DNA of 64,000 nucleotides, taken from positions 1,798,001 through 1,862,000 of the forward strand of contig NZ_CP126741.1 of NCBI RefSeq assembly GCF_030246905.1, written 5' to 3'. The notes under the pieces were generated by a model. That model was not told the origin of the DNA, did no database searches, and saw nothing but the letters and a program-made list of their open reading frames with translations. This document shows positions 53,749 through 64,000 of this stretch, in pieces. The DNA is from Microbacterium sp. zg-Y818 (GTDB lineage Bacteria; Actinomycetota; Actinomycetes; Actinomycetales; Microbacteriaceae). Positions within the stretch are counted from its first letter, which is position 1. Each line of letters starts with the position of its first letter. A program made the translations under genes and the position numbers.

Positions 53749-53784
53749 GACGTCAACGTATCCTTGACGTCACGGCAATGTCAA
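53748..53784 (-). promoter_or_regulatory. Promoter with tandem TGACGTCA palindromes
   Basis: On the minus strand TTGACA (53784-53779) is a full-match -35 box, and GATACG/ATACGT near 53762-53756 is a plausible -10. One TGACGTCA palindrome (53765-53772) lies between the boxes and a second (53748-53755) covers the transcription start and the ATG. This is a classic layout for a dimeric repressor or activator. Confidence 0.6.
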
Positions 53785-53993
53785 CCCCCTCTTGACACGC
53801 GGTCCCTGCTCGCCTGTCCCGGATCGCGGTTTCCCGGTACCGGACCCGGCGATATGCGACAGGCGAGGGCGAAATGAGCGAGGCGGGCGGCCGCACGCGA
53901 AAGGCGGGGCGCGACAGACAGGGCGCGACAGCGGGCACCCAGCGGGCAGCCCAGCGGGCGGCCCGGCGGGAGCGCGCAGACGCGGCGCGGGGG

Positions 53994-55292
53994 TCAGCCG
54001 AGCGGCTTCACCTCGACCTCGCCCGGCGTGGCACCGGCCGGCAGCAGCGCGAACGCGGTGTAGCCGTCGTTCGACGCGCGCTCGAGCAGACCCTTGAGGT
54101 TCTTCGTCCGCTGCTCCAGCCGCACCCGCGCACCGGATGCCACGAAGGCCGCCTTGTGGGCGAGCAGCTCCGACACGGGCACGTCGCGGTCGTGCACGAG
54201 CACGACGCTCGCCGCGTCGGCCGCGTCGGATGCCGCCAGCAGGTCGACGATGCGCTCGAAGCCGATCGAGAACCCGACCGCAGGAACGTCCTGACCGAGG
54301 AACCTGCCGATCATGCCGTCGTAACGCCCGCCGCCGCCGAGCGAGTAGCCGACGCTCGGGTGGGCCAGCTCGAAGATGGTGCCGGTGTAGTAGCCCATCC
54401 CCCGCACGAGGAACGGGTCGAACACGAGCGGGGTCTCAACGCCGCCGCCGCGTGCTGCAGCGACCGTCTCCCCCAGGCCGACGAGGTGCGCGACGATGTC
54501 GTCCGGCACACCCTCGGGCAGCGAGGCGCGGATCTGGTCCTCGCCGAAGGGCCGGTCTTCGCCGCCGGCCACGCCCGCCAGGAACTGCTCGAACGCGTCG
54601 ACGGCCGCAGCGGTCGCGCCGCGTTCGCGCAGCTCAGCGGCGACGCCAGTCGGCCCGATCTTGTCGAGCTTGTCGATCGTGATGAGCACCCCGGGGCGCT
54701 CCTCGGCCGCGAAGCCGAACACGTCGAGCATCGCGTCCAGCAGTCGGCGGTCATTGATGCGGATGCTGCCTCCCTCGAGGCCCAGCGCGTCGAGGGCGTC
54801 GAGGCTCGCGACGATGAGCTCGGCCTCGGCGCGCGCCGATGCGTCGCCGATGATGTCGATGTCGCACTGCACGAACTGGCGGTAGCGACCCTTCTGCGGG
54901 CGCTCGGCGCGCCACACCGGGGCGATCTGGACCGAGCGGAACACGCTCGGAAGCTCCGCCCGGTGGGTGGCGTAGAACCGCGCCAGGGGCACCGTGAGGT
55001 CGTAGCGCAGGCCGAGGTCGGCGAGCGCCGCGACGTCGAGGGCCGGCCCGTCGGCGGCGGCACGCACCGCGTCGGCATCCAGACCTCGCTTGAGGATGTT
55101 GAAGGCGAGCTTCTCGTTGTCGCCGCCGATGCCGGCATGGAGGCGCCCGTACTCTTCGAGCACGGGGGTCTCGATCTCATCGAACCCGTGTGCGCGGTAG
55201 CGCTCGCGGATCACGGCGAGCACGCGCTCGCGACGGGTCTTGTCAGCGGGGAGGAAGTCGCGCATGCCGCGCGGCGGATTGACGGATGCCAC
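53994..55292 (-). CDS. hisS: Histidine-tRNA ligase
   Basis: A 432-residue class II aminoacyl-tRNA synthetase. GMRDFLPADKTRRERVLAVI starts it, motif 1 is near DEIETPVLEEYGRLHAG, motif 2 is RAERPQKGRYRQFVQCDIDI and motif 3 is SLGGGGRYDGMIG with VGFSIGFERI. The anticodon-binding domain occupies the C-terminal 95 residues. It charges tRNA-His. The ATG at 55292 gives MASVNPPRGMRDF. It is separated from mazG by 12 bases and is in one direction with it. Confidence 0.97.
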   Translation of the reverse strand: MASVNPPRGMRDFLPADKTRRERVLAVIRERYRAHGFDEIETPVLEEYGRLHAGIGGDNEKLAFNILKRGLDADAVRAAADGPALDVAALADLGLRYDLTVPLARFYATHRAELPSVFRSVQIAPVWRAERPQKGRYRQFVQCDIDIIGDASARAEAELIVASLDALDALGLEGGSIRINDRRLLDAMLDVFGFAAEERPGVLITIDKLDKIGPTGVAAELRERGATAAAVDAFEQFLAGVAGGEDRPFGEDQIRASLPEGVPDDIVAHLVGLGETVAAARGGGVETPLVFDPFLVRGMGYYTGTIFELAHPSVGYSLGGGGRYDGMIGRFLGQDVPAVGFSIGFERIVDLLAASDAADAASVVLVHDRDVPVSELLAHKAAFVASGARVRLEQRTKNLKGLLERASNDGYTAFALLPAGATPGEVEVKPLG

Positions 55293-55304
55293 GGAACGAT
55301 TCTC

Positions 55305-55988
55305 TCAGGAACCCCGGGGGTGCTCCGCCGCGCGGATCTCCCCCTCCAGACCCCGCAGTCGCTCGCGCAGCGCACGCTCGGCATCCCACCCGCGGGCGCG
55401 CGCCGTTGCGACGAGTGCGAGCAGGGCGTCACCGAGCGCAGCCTCGTCGTCGGGCGCCGGCTCCGGGGCATTCCCGTCGACGACCTGGACGCCCACCGAC
55501 GCCGCCTTGCCCAGCAGCTTCTGCGCGAGGGCCAGGGACGGCATGTGGCGCGAGACCCCGTCGAGCACGCTCGTGCGGGCGTGCTTCTCGGCGGCCTTCG
55601 CGGCGTTCCAGTGCACGAGCACCTCTTCGGGCGTGGTCGCGGTCTCGCCGGCGAAGACATGCGGATGCCGGCGCACCATCTTCTCGGTCAGGTCGCGGGC
55701 GACGTCGTCGATGTCGAACGGGTCGTCGGCATCGCTCGCCGCGACCTGAGCGTGGAAGAGCACCTGCCAGAGCAGGTCGCCGAGCTCCTCGCGCAGGTCT
55801 TCGCGGGACCCCGCTTCGACGGCATCCACGAGTTCCGCCGCCTCTTCCACGAGGTACGGGACGAGCGCGCGGTGGTCGATCTGCTGCGTCCACACGCACC
55901 GTTCGCGCACCGCGCGCATCGTGTCGGCGGCCGCGCGGAGCGGGTCGCCGGCAGCTTGGGGCAGTGCGGAAGCGTCGCGGGTGGTCAC
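55305..55988 (-). CDS. mazG: MazG family nucleoside triphosphate pyrophosphohydrolase
   Basis: A 227-residue enzyme. The metal-binding pair EEAAELVDAVEAGSREDLREELGDLLWQ is split over two helices: EEAAEL and EELGDLLWQVLFHAQ. Next come KMVRRHPHVFAGET and the second MazG half. It hydrolyses nucleoside triphosphates, protecting against oxidised or alarmone-linked nucleotides. The GTG at 55988 is the start. It lies directly upstream of hisS and downstream of nhaA in the same direction. Confidence 0.95.
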   Translation of the reverse strand: MTTRDASALPQAAGDPLRAAADTMRAVRERCVWTQQIDHRALVPYLVEEAAELVDAVEAGSREDLREELGDLLWQVLFHAQVAASDADDPFDIDDVARDLTEKMVRRHPHVFAGETATTPEEVLVHWNAAKAAEKHARTSVLDGVSRHMPSLALAQKLLGKAASVGVQVVDGNAPEPAPDDEAALGDALLALVATARARGWDAERALRERLRGLEGEIRAAEHPRGS

Positions 55989-56004
55989 CGCACCATTGTG
56001 CCCG

Positions 56005-57207
56005 TCAGTTGATCTGTCCGCCCGTGGGCGACGGCGGGTGGGGCCCCTGCACGCGTTCCGCTTCGGACGTGGCCAGGCGCCGGAAGTGGCGTGCGCGCTG
56101 CGAGACGAGCAGGCCCGCGACGATCAGGGCGATGCCGGAGCCTGCCAGCACGCCGAGGGTGGCCTCGTCGCGCACGAGCGGGTCGCCCGCGAAGGCGAGC
56201 TCCGCCAGCAGCAGCGACACCGTGAAGCCGATGCCGCCCAAGGCGCCCGCGGCGAGCAGATCCATGATCGACAGGTGGGGAGCGGCCCCCCGGTTGCCGA
56301 TGCGCAGCGAGATCCAGCCGAACAGCGTGATGCCGATGATCTTGCCGACCGGCAGCCCCACCACGATGCCCCAGAACGCCGGCGACAGCTCGGTGGGCGA
56401 CACCCGCGGAATGGCGACCAGCGCCGCGGAGAAGGCGAACAGCGGCAGGATCAGGCCGTTCACCCACGGCTCGAGCGCGTGGCGGGTGCGCAGCGCCGGC
56501 CGCTGGGCCATCGCGAGGCCCAGCCCGACACCGGCGATCGTGGCGTGCACGCCCGAGAGGTAGACCAGCACCCAGGTGACGATGCCGAGCACCACCAGCA
56601 GCACGGCGATCGGCACACGCGCGCGCGTGTCGAGGCGTCTGCTGAGCACTCCGAAGACGATGACGGCGAGCGCGGCGAGGGCAAGCAGCCCGATGTTGAC
56701 GTCGGCAGTGAACAGCACGGCGATGAAGAGGATGCCGACGATGTCGTCGAGGATCGCCAGCGCCAGCAGGAAGATGCGGATGCCTGAGGGCAGCCCCTTG
56801 CCGAAGACGGCGAGCACCCCGAGGGCGAACGCGATATCGGTGGCGGTCGGGACGGGCCACCCGACGGCGGCGTCTGACCCGCCGGCGAAGATCAGGAAGA
56901 TCGCGATGGGCACCAGCACGCCACCCGCGGCGGCGATCGCCGGCTGCAGCGCCTTGCGCGCGGAGTTGAGCTCGCCGTTGGTGAGCTCGAACTGCAGCTC
57001 GACGGCGACCATGAAGAAGAAGATCGCCAGCAGCCCGTCCTGGATCCAGTGGCCCACCGACATCTCGAAGATGCCGGGAATGCCGACGTAGGTCTCCTTG
57101 ACACCGACGACGGCCTCGCCGAGCGGTGTGTTCGCGATGACGAGGGCGGCGATGGCCGCGGTCAGCAGGATGACGGCGGGGAATCGCGCGGAGCGCAACA
57201 GGGACAT
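56005..57207 (-). CDS. nhaA: Na+/H+ antiporter NhaA
   Basis: A 400-residue antiporter with about 12 helices. The ATG at 57207 has GGAGG at the right distance; the longer open frame is rejected. The core block TDIAFALGVLAVFGKGLPSG with ALAILDDIVGILFIAV holds the three aspartates (equivalent to D133, D163 and D164 in E. coli) that bind the ion. A short tail (about 380-400) follows the last helix. It exchanges sodium for protons at the membrane. Confidence 0.96.
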   Translation of the reverse strand: MSLLRSARFPAVILLTAAIAALVIANTPLGEAVVGVKETYVGIPGIFEMSVGHWIQDGLLAIFFFMVAVELQFELTNGELNSARKALQPAIAAAGGVLVPIAIFLIFAGGSDAAVGWPVPTATDIAFALGVLAVFGKGLPSGIRIFLLALAILDDIVGILFIAVLFTADVNIGLLALAALAVIVFGVLSRRLDTRARVPIAVLLVVLGIVTWVLVYLSGVHATIAGVGLGLAMAQRPALRTRHALEPWVNGLILPLFAFSAALVAIPRVSPTELSPAFWGIVVGLPVGKIIGITLFGWISLRIGNRGAAPHLSIMDLLAAGALGGIGFTVSLLLAELAFAGDPLVRDEATLGVLAGSGIALIVAGLLVSQRARHFRRLATSEAERVQGPHPPSPTGGQIN

Positions 57208-57340
57208 CGGACCTCCAGAGGGTCGGGTTGGGGGCTTCCGCCCTCGATATCCGAGCGCGAGCCGACCAGACTTCCCGGCGCACCGGCGTCCATCGTAGCG
57301 AAGCGAAACGGCCCGGCGCTCTGGGGTTAGCGTTGAACGC

Positions 57341-60010
57341 ATGCGTGATGTCACCCCCACCGAGGCCATCGATCTGGTCGGACGTTTCGAAGCAGGTCAG
57401 GAGCTTCCCGAGCAGATGCGCGCCGACGTGCGCCTTCTGGGCGGGCTCCTCGGCGACGTGCTGCGCGAGAGCGGCACCCCAGGGCTGTACGACGACGTGG
57501 AGCGCCTGCGCACGGCCTCGATCCAGGCCTACACCGACGAGACGGATGCCGCCCACCGCCGTGCCGCGGCGATCGCCGACGGCTTCACGCTGGCCCGAGC
57601 AGGTGAAGTCGCCCGCGCCTTCACCTGCTATTTCCACCTGGTGAACCTCGCCGAGGAGCACCAGCGCGTGCGCATCCTGCGCGAGCGCGACGCCGATCCC
57701 GACCGCGCGGACGTCGACACGGTGGCCGCCGCGTACGCACGCCTCTCCGACGAGGTCGGCGACGACGTCGCCCTCGAGCGGCTTCGCGCCCTGCGGTTTC
57801 ACCCGGTCTTCACCGCGCACCCCACCGAGGCGCGGCGCCGTGCGGTGTCCACCGGCATCCGGCGCTTGGCCGGCCTGCTGATCGAACATGACGCGTCGCT
57901 GCCGGCGAGCACCGAGCGACGCCGCGTCGAAGGCCGCATGCTCGAGGAGATCGACACCCTCTGGCGCACCGCCCCACTGCGCCCCGAGAAGCCGTCACCG
58001 ACCGACGAGGTGCGCTCGGTGATGAGCGTCTTCGACGAGACGCTGTTCACCGCCGTGCCGCAGGTCTACCGCCGCGTCGACGACGCGCTGCAGGGTCCCC
58101 TCGCCGGCAGCCGCCCGCCCGTCATCGCCCCTTTTGTGCGCCTGGGAACCTGGGTCGGCGGAGACCGCGACGGCAACCCGTTCGTCACCGCCGCCGTCAC
58201 CCGCCGCGCCGCGGGGATCGCGAGCGAGCACGTGCTGATGGGTCTCGAGCGCGCAGCCAACCGCATCGGGCGCGCCCTCACCCTCGATGCCGCCACGACC
58301 CCGCCGAGCGACGAGCTCCTGGCCCTCTGGCACCGACTGCGGGCGAGCGACGAAGACGCCGCCGACGAGATCGCCAAGCGCTCCCCCGATGAGCCTCACC
58401 GCCGGGTGCTTCTGCTGATCGCGCGGCGGATCGCCGCCACCGGCTCCCGCAACGCCGACCTCGCCTACACCGACCCCGAGCAGCTACTGGCGCACCTGCG
58501 GGTCATCCAGGACTCCCTCGCGCAGGGCAGCGCCGCACGCCAGGCGTACGGCGCCCTGCAGCAGCTGATCTGGCAGGTGGAGACCTACGGGTTCCACCTC
58601 GCCGAGCTCGAGGTGCGGCAGCACTCCGACGTGCACAAGAAGGTGCTCGCCGAGCTCGACGCCGGCGGACCGCGCAGCGAGCTGACCGAGGAGGTGCTCG
58701 ACACCTTCCGCGCCGTCGCCTTCGTGCAGGAGCGGTACGGCATCCGCGCGGCCGGTCGCTACATCGTCTCGTTCACCCGCACCGCCGACGATCTGGCCGC
58801 CGTGCACCGCCTGGCCCGTTACGCCGTCGGCACGGGGGGCACTCCCCCGACGCTCGACGTCATCCCGCTCTTCGAGACCTTCGCCGACCTGCAGGCGGCC
58901 CCCGGCATCCTTGCCGAGATCGTCGAGCACCCGCAGTTCAAGGCGCGTCTGGAAGCGACGGGACGACGGCTCGAGGTCATGCTCGGCTACTCGGACTCGT
59001 CGAAGGACGTCGGCCCCGTGGCCGCGAACCTCGCCCTCTACGAGGCGCAGGCGAAGATCGGCGCGTGGGCGCAGCGCGAGGGCATCGAGCTGACGCTGTT
59101 CCACGGACGCGGCGGCGCCCTTGGGCGCGGCGGCGGACCGGCCAACTCCGCGATCCTCGCCCAACCGCCGCACTCGGTCGACGGCCGGTTCAAGCTCACC
59201 GAACAGGGCGAGGTGATCTTCGCCCGCTACGGCGACCCCGCCATCGCGATGCGTCACATCGACCAGGTCGCCGCGGCGATCCTGCTGGCATCCGCCCCCT
59301 CCAACGAGGAGCGCAACAGCGCGGCGGCGGCGCGGTACGCCGACGTGGCCGCCACCATGGACGCCGCCTCGCGGGAGCGGTTCTTCTCGCTCGTGAAGGC
59401 GCCCGGGTTCGCCCCCTGGTTCGCGACCGTCACGCCCATGGAGGAAGTCGGCCTGCTCGCGCTCGGGTCGCGCCCCGCGCGGCGCGGCCTCTCGGTGGAA
59501 TCGCTGGAGGACCTGCGCGCCATCCCCTGGGTGTTCGCGTGGACGCAGGCGCGCATCAACCTGGCCGGCTGGTTCGGCCTGGGCACGGCGCTGCAGGCCG
59601 TGGGCGACGAGGCACTGCTGCGGGAGGCCTACGAGCAGTGGCCGCTCCTGCACACCCTCGTCGACAACGTCGCGATGAGCCTCGCCAAGGCCGACCCCCG
59701 CATCGCCCGCGAGTACCTGCAGCTGGGTGACCGACCCGATCTCGCCGACCTCGTGATGGACGAGATGACCCTCACTCGCGACTGGGTGATCCGCCTGACC
59801 GGCGGCAGGCAGCTGCTGGCGAGCAAGCCGGTGCTGCAGCGCGCGGTGAAGATGCGCAGCCCCTACGTCGACGCGCTGTCGCTGCTGCAGCTGCGTGCGC
59901 TGCGGGCACTGCGCGACGACCGCCTCGACGAGTCGCAGGCGGCCGATACCCGCCACCTGCTGCTGCTGTCGGTGTCGGGGGTCGCTGCGGGCCTGCAGAA
60001 CACCGGGTGA
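57341..60010 (+). CDS. ppc: Phosphoenolpyruvate carboxylase
   Basis: An 889-residue enzyme of the normal length, adding bicarbonate to PEP to give oxaloacetate. VFTAHPTEARRRAV carries the catalytic His, GTWVGGDRDGNPFVTAAVT the second block, VMLGYSDSSKDVGPVAANL the active-site loop, and FHGRGGALGRGGGPANSAIL the Gly-rich loop. The C-terminal QNTG is the strongly conserved end. The ATG at 57341 is the start. It replenishes the TCA cycle and gives carbon for glutamate made by the next gene. Confidence 0.97.
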   Translation: MRDVTPTEAIDLVGRFEAGQELPEQMRADVRLLGGLLGDVLRESGTPGLYDDVERLRTASIQAYTDETDAAHRRAAAIADGFTLARAGEVARAFTCYFHLVNLAEEHQRVRILRERDADPDRADVDTVAAAYARLSDEVGDDVALERLRALRFHPVFTAHPTEARRRAVSTGIRRLAGLLIEHDASLPASTERRRVEGRMLEEIDTLWRTAPLRPEKPSPTDEVRSVMSVFDETLFTAVPQVYRRVDDALQGPLAGSRPPVIAPFVRLGTWVGGDRDGNPFVTAAVTRRAAGIASEHVLMGLERAANRIGRALTLDAATTPPSDELLALWHRLRASDEDAADEIAKRSPDEPHRRVLLLIARRIAATGSRNADLAYTDPEQLLAHLRVIQDSLAQGSAARQAYGALQQLIWQVETYGFHLAELEVRQHSDVHKKVLAELDAGGPRSELTEEVLDTFRAVAFVQERYGIRAAGRYIVSFTRTADDLAAVHRLARYAVGTGGTPPTLDVIPLFETFADLQAAPGILAEIVEHPQFKARLEATGRRLEVMLGYSDSSKDVGPVAANLALYEAQAKIGAWAQREGIELTLFHGRGGALGRGGGPANSAILAQPPHSVDGRFKLTEQGEVIFARYGDPAIAMRHIDQVAAAILLASAPSNEERNSAAAARYADVAATMDAASRERFFSLVKAPGFAPWFATVTPMEEVGLLALGSRPARRGLSVESLEDLRAIPWVFAWTQARINLAGWFGLGTALQAVGDEALLREAYEQWPLLHTLVDNVAMSLAKADPRIAREYLQLGDRPDLADLVMDEMTLTRDWVIRLTGGRQLLASKPVLQRAVKMRSPYVDALSLLQLRALRALRDDRLDESQAADTRHLLLLSVSGVAAGLQNTG

Positions 60011-60048
60011 GCGGGCGGGCGGGTCGTTTCGCGGGGCGCGCGGGTCCC

Positions 60049-60124
60049 CAACTCCTCGACTTCGTGCGCCTGAGCGCGGAATCAGCCCGGATTCGGCCCA
60101 CCGGGGCCCGTTCTTGAGGAGTTG
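60049..60124. repeat. Inverted repeat in the ppc-gdhA intergenic region
   Basis: CAACTCCTC (60049-60057) and its exact complement GAGGAGTTG (60116-60124) are 58 bases apart in the 272-base gap between ppc and gdhA. The right copy is itself flanked by GTTCT and AGAAC. No gene is seen in 60011-60282; this is the only structure I find. Confidence 0.45.
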
Positions 60125-60189
60125 AGAACGCCGGACGGATGCCGGAGCTGTTCGTCCGCGCGCCGGGCCCGTGCCCGCGGCGTCCGTGA

Positions 60190-61641
<1,452 letters not shown>

Positions 61642-61687
61642 CGCGAGTGAGTATTCACGCCGCCGAATACTAACTCGGCGGATCCCG

Positions 61688-61873
61688 TCACTCGACGTGC
61701 GTGATCTCGCAGTCCGAGCCGGGCGACAGAATGCCCTCGTGGCCGTCGTCGAATGTGACGGTGAGCAACGGGGACGCCGGGTCGCCGGTCACCTCGGTCA
61801 CGATGCCTTCGCGCTCCGGCGCGCCCACGGTACGACCGTGGATGCGGATGCGATCCCCCACTGCGGCTTTCAT
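61688..61873 (-). CDS. DUF1918 domain-containing protein
   Basis: A 61-residue protein: KAAVGDRIRIHGRTVGAPER, then EGIVTEVTGDP, LLTVTFDDGHEGILSPGSD and ends CEITHVE. This is the whole of DUF1918, a small beta-barrel resembling SH3-like or KOW-type folds in actinobacteria. The role is unknown. It is 46 bases beyond gdhA's stop, converging with it. The ATG at 61873 is the start. Confidence 0.92.
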   Translation of the reverse strand: MKAAVGDRIRIHGRTVGAPEREGIVTEVTGDPASPLLTVTFDDGHEGILSPGSDCEITHVE

Positions 61874-61934
61874 CGTCGGCCACCTCCGCCGCCCACCGTA
61901 CGACGCCCCGGCCGCACGCGCGAGGGGGTGCGCG

Positions 61935-64000
61935 TCAGCCGGCCGCCTTCTCCGGCACCGCGGGCGCCGGAAGCGGGAAGAACTGATCCAGCAGCTGCGA
62001 AACCCACGCGATCAGATCCCGGTCGGCCAGCGCCTCGCCGCCGGCGGTCGGCAGCGGCACGACCATCGCGTCTCCCCCGGCGAGCAGCTTGCCCTTCGGG
62101 TACAGCCGCTGCAGGCGCACTCGCAGCGAGTCGGGCAGGTGCGCGGGCGCGACACGCAGGTTCGGACCCATCGCCACGACGTCGGTGAGCCCGGACTGGG
62201 CGGCCCGGCGCCTCAGGCGCGCGACGGCGAACAGCCCCTCCGTCTCGGGCGGCAGGTCGCCGTACCTGTCGGTCAGCTCCTCGATGACGAGATCGATCGC
62301 GTCGTCCTTGGCGGTGGCGGATGCCGCGGCCGACAGCTTCTGGTACGCCTCGAGGCGCAGCCGCTCGCTGTCGATGTAGGACTCCGGGATGCGGGCCTGC
62401 ACCGGCAGCTCGAGCCGCAGCTCGGCCGGGCCCTCGACATCCTCGCCGCGGAACGTGGCGACGGCCTCGCCGATCATCCGCAGGTACAGGTCGAAGCCGA
62501 CTCCCGCGATGTGTCCGGCCTGCTCGGCGCCCAAGAGGTTCCCGGCGCCGCGCAGCTCGAGGTCCTTGAGCGCCACCTGCATCCCCGACCCGAGGTCGTT
62601 GTTGACCGCGATGGTCTCCAGACGGTCGGCGGCGGTCTCGCTCAGCGGCTTCATGTCGTCGTAGAGGAAGTAGGCGTACGCCCGCTCGCGCCCGCGTCCC
62701 ACGCGTCCGCGCAGCTGGTGCAGCTGGCTGAGACCGTACTTGTCGGCGCGGTCGATGATGATCGTGTTCGCGTTGGAGATGTCCAGACCCGTCTCGATGA
62801 TCGTGGTGCACACCAGCACGTCGGCGCGGCGCTCCCAGAAGTCGTCGACGACGTGCTCCAGAGCGTGCTCGCCCATCTGGCCGTGCGCGACGGCGACCCG
62901 GGCCTCGGGGACGATCTCGGCCAGGTGCGCGGCGACCCGCTGGATCGACGACACCCGGTTGTGCACGTAGAACACCTGTCCTTCGCGCAGCAGCTCGCGC
63001 CGGATGGCCGCGGCGATCTGCTTGTCGCTGCGCGCGCCGACATAGGTGAGGATCGGATGCCGGTCCTCGGGCGGGGTCTGCAGCGTCGACATCTCCCGGA
63101 TGCCGGTGACCGCCATCTCCAGCGTGCGCGGGATGGGCGTCGCGCTCATCGCGAGAAGGTCGACGTTCGTCTTCAGCTTCTTCAGCTGCTCCTTGTGCTC
63201 GACACCGAAGCGCTGCTCCTCGTCGATGATCAGCAGGCCCAGGTCCTTGAAGATGACCTTCTCGGTGAGGATGCGGTGTGTGCCGATGACCATGTCGACG
63301 GTGCCGTCCAAGAGGCCGGCGACGACCTCGCGCGCCTCCTTGTCGGTCTGGAAGCGAGAGAGGGCGCGCACCTTGACCGGGAACCCGGCGAAGCGCTCGG
63401 TGAACGTCTCGATGTGCTGCTTGACCAGCAGCGTGGTCGGCACGAGCATGGCGACCTGCTTGCCGTCCTGGATCGCCTTGAAGGCCGCGCGCACGGCTAC
63501 CTCGGTCTTGCCGAATCCGACGTCGCCCGACAGCAGCCGGTCCATCGGGATCGGCTTCTCCATGTCTGCCTTGATCTCGTCGATCGTCTGCAGCTGGTCG
63601 GGGGTCTCGGCGAAGGGGAAGGCTTCTTCGAGCTCCCGCTGCCAGGGCGTGTCCGGGCCGAAGGCATGGCCCTTGGCCGACATGCGCGCCGAATAGAGCT
63701 TGACCAGGTCCACCGCGATTTCCCGCACCGCGCGGCGCGCCTTGCTCTTGGCCTGCGACCAATCGCTGCCGCCCATCTTCGACAGCGCGGGGGCCTCGCC
63801 GCCGACGTACTTGGACAGCAGGTCCAGTTGATCGGTGGGCACATACAGCTTGTCGCCGGGATACCCGCGCTTGGAGGGCGCGTACTCCAGCACGAGGTAC
63901 TCGCGCTGGGTCTTCACGGCGTTGCGGCCGCCGCTGGACACCTCGCGCTGCATCAGCTCAACGAACCGGCCGATGCCGTGGGTGGCGTGGACGACATAGT
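61935..64000 (-). CDS. mfd: Transcription-repair coupling factor Mfd (N-terminus outside window)
   Basis: About 688 C-terminal residues are visible and the frame continues past 64000, so the UvrB-like N-terminal part is missing. The polymerase-interaction region (GRFVELMQ, then [25 protein letters not shown], here split) leads into the RecG-type translocase with Walker [28 protein letters not shown] and [11 protein letters not shown]. The C-terminal TRCF domain has [13 protein letters not shown]. Mfd removes stalled RNA polymerase and brings in UvrA. Frame starts inside this gene, such as the ATG at 63953, are not the gene's start. Confidence 0.96.
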   Translation of the reverse strand, partial: YVVHATHGIGRFVELMQREVSSGGRNAVKTQREYLVLEYAPSKRGYPGDKLYVPTDQLDLLSKYVGGEAPALSKMGGSDWSQAKSKARRAVREIAVDLVKLYSARMSAKGHAFGPDTPWQRELEEAFPFAETPDQLQTIDEIKADMEKPIPMDRLLSGDVGFGKTEVAVRAAFKAIQDGKQVAMLVPTTLLVKQHIETFTERFAGFPVKVRALSRFQTDKEAREVVAGLLDGTVDMVIGTHRILTEKVIFKDLGLLIIDEEQRFGVEHKEQLKKLKTNVDLLAMSATPIPRTLEMAVTGIREMSTLQTPPEDRHPILTYVGARSDKQIAAAIRRELLREGQVFYVHNRVSSIQRVAAHLAEIVPEARVAVAHGQMGEHALEHVVDDFWERRADVLVCTTIIETGLDISNANTIIIDRADKYGLSQLHQLRGRVGRGRERAYAYFLYDDMKPLSETAADRLETIAVNNDLGSGMQVALKDLELRGAGNLLGAEQAGHIAGVGFDLYLRMIGEAVATFRGEDVEGPAELRLELPVQARIPESYIDSERLRLEAYQKLSAAASATAKDDAIDLVIEELTDRYGDLPPETEGLFAVARLRRRAAQSGLTDVVAMGPNLRVAPAHLPDSLRVRLQRLYPKGKLLAGGDAMVVPLPTAGGEALADRDLIAWVSQLLDQFFPLPAPAVPEKAAG

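Noticed and set aside
53749..53993. Repetitive GC-rich stretch with GCGGGCAGCCC and GCGGGCGGCCC units
   Set aside because: The units are short, imperfect and only two or three in number; this is simple GC-rich sequence and not a CRISPR or a defined repeat.
53874..56012. Plus-strand frame of about 700 codons across hisS and mazG
   Set aside because: It is antisense to two well-supported genes and its composition is that of a shadow frame.

Overview
The window is high-GC, densely packed actinobacterial DNA. Many genes overlap by 1 to 4 bases (ATGA, GTGA) and GTG starts are common. Gene content and order point to the Microbacteriaceae, most likely Microbacterium or a close relative: mycosin-like S8 protease beside DUF501, DivIC/FtsB-like protein and enolase; divergent glpX/fba; xseA-xseB-DUF4245-carbonic anhydrase-fumC; PIN-PhoH; DUF1918. 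This assignment is from recalled gene neighbourhoods, not from a search. Both ends cut genes: an IMPACT/YigZ-family gene on the left and mfd on the right.

Layout. 1-2.1 kb: YigZ-family protein, an SDR oxidoreductase and an MpaB-family oxygenase. 2.1-9.3 kb: an accessory island inserted between ordinary chromosomal genes. It holds an ApeA-like HEPN protein (probable anti-phage RNase), a P-loop kinase-like protein, a DUF2188 protein, a three-helix membrane protein, an unrecognised 409-residue helical protein whose C-terminus also carries a KxKH-type motif, and an IS30-family element at the right edge. This is the best candidate for undescribed biology.

9.3-27.2 kb: ychF, a membrane protein, a LysR-type HTH-only protein with a lysine-rich tail, an ABC-F ATPase, a methyltransferase, a DEDDh exonuclease, rmuC, divergent glpX and fba, ispH with a DUF6264-type protein, then the long operon xseA-xseB-DUF4245-carbonic anhydrase-fumC-histidine kinase-response regulator ending in a strong hairpin.

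27.2-42.9 kb: PIN-PhoH, a class V aminotransferase, isoprenyl transferase, a hemolysin III-family protein, DUF4307, greA, an AI-2E-type transporter coupled to ilvA, two YcaQ-type winged-helix proteins, lemA-htpX, and a sugar-lactone oxidase overlapping an alanine-racemase-like gene.

42.9-64 kb: FUSC-family protein, a tRNA with anticodon UAA, NDH-2 dehydrogenase, the subtilase-DUF501-DivIC-eno cluster, an O-methyltransferase, a GntR-DUF1648 pair with a palindromic operator and probable leaderless start, a small two-gene unit with tandem TGACGTCA sites, hisS, mazG, nhaA, ppc, gdhA, DUF1918 and mfd.

Central metabolism is well represented (glpX, fba, eno, fumC, ppc, gdhA, ilvA), as are DNA repair genes (rmuC, xseAB, mfd). 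The chromosomal part is conventional; novelty is concentrated in the island and in a few regulatory and intergenic structures.
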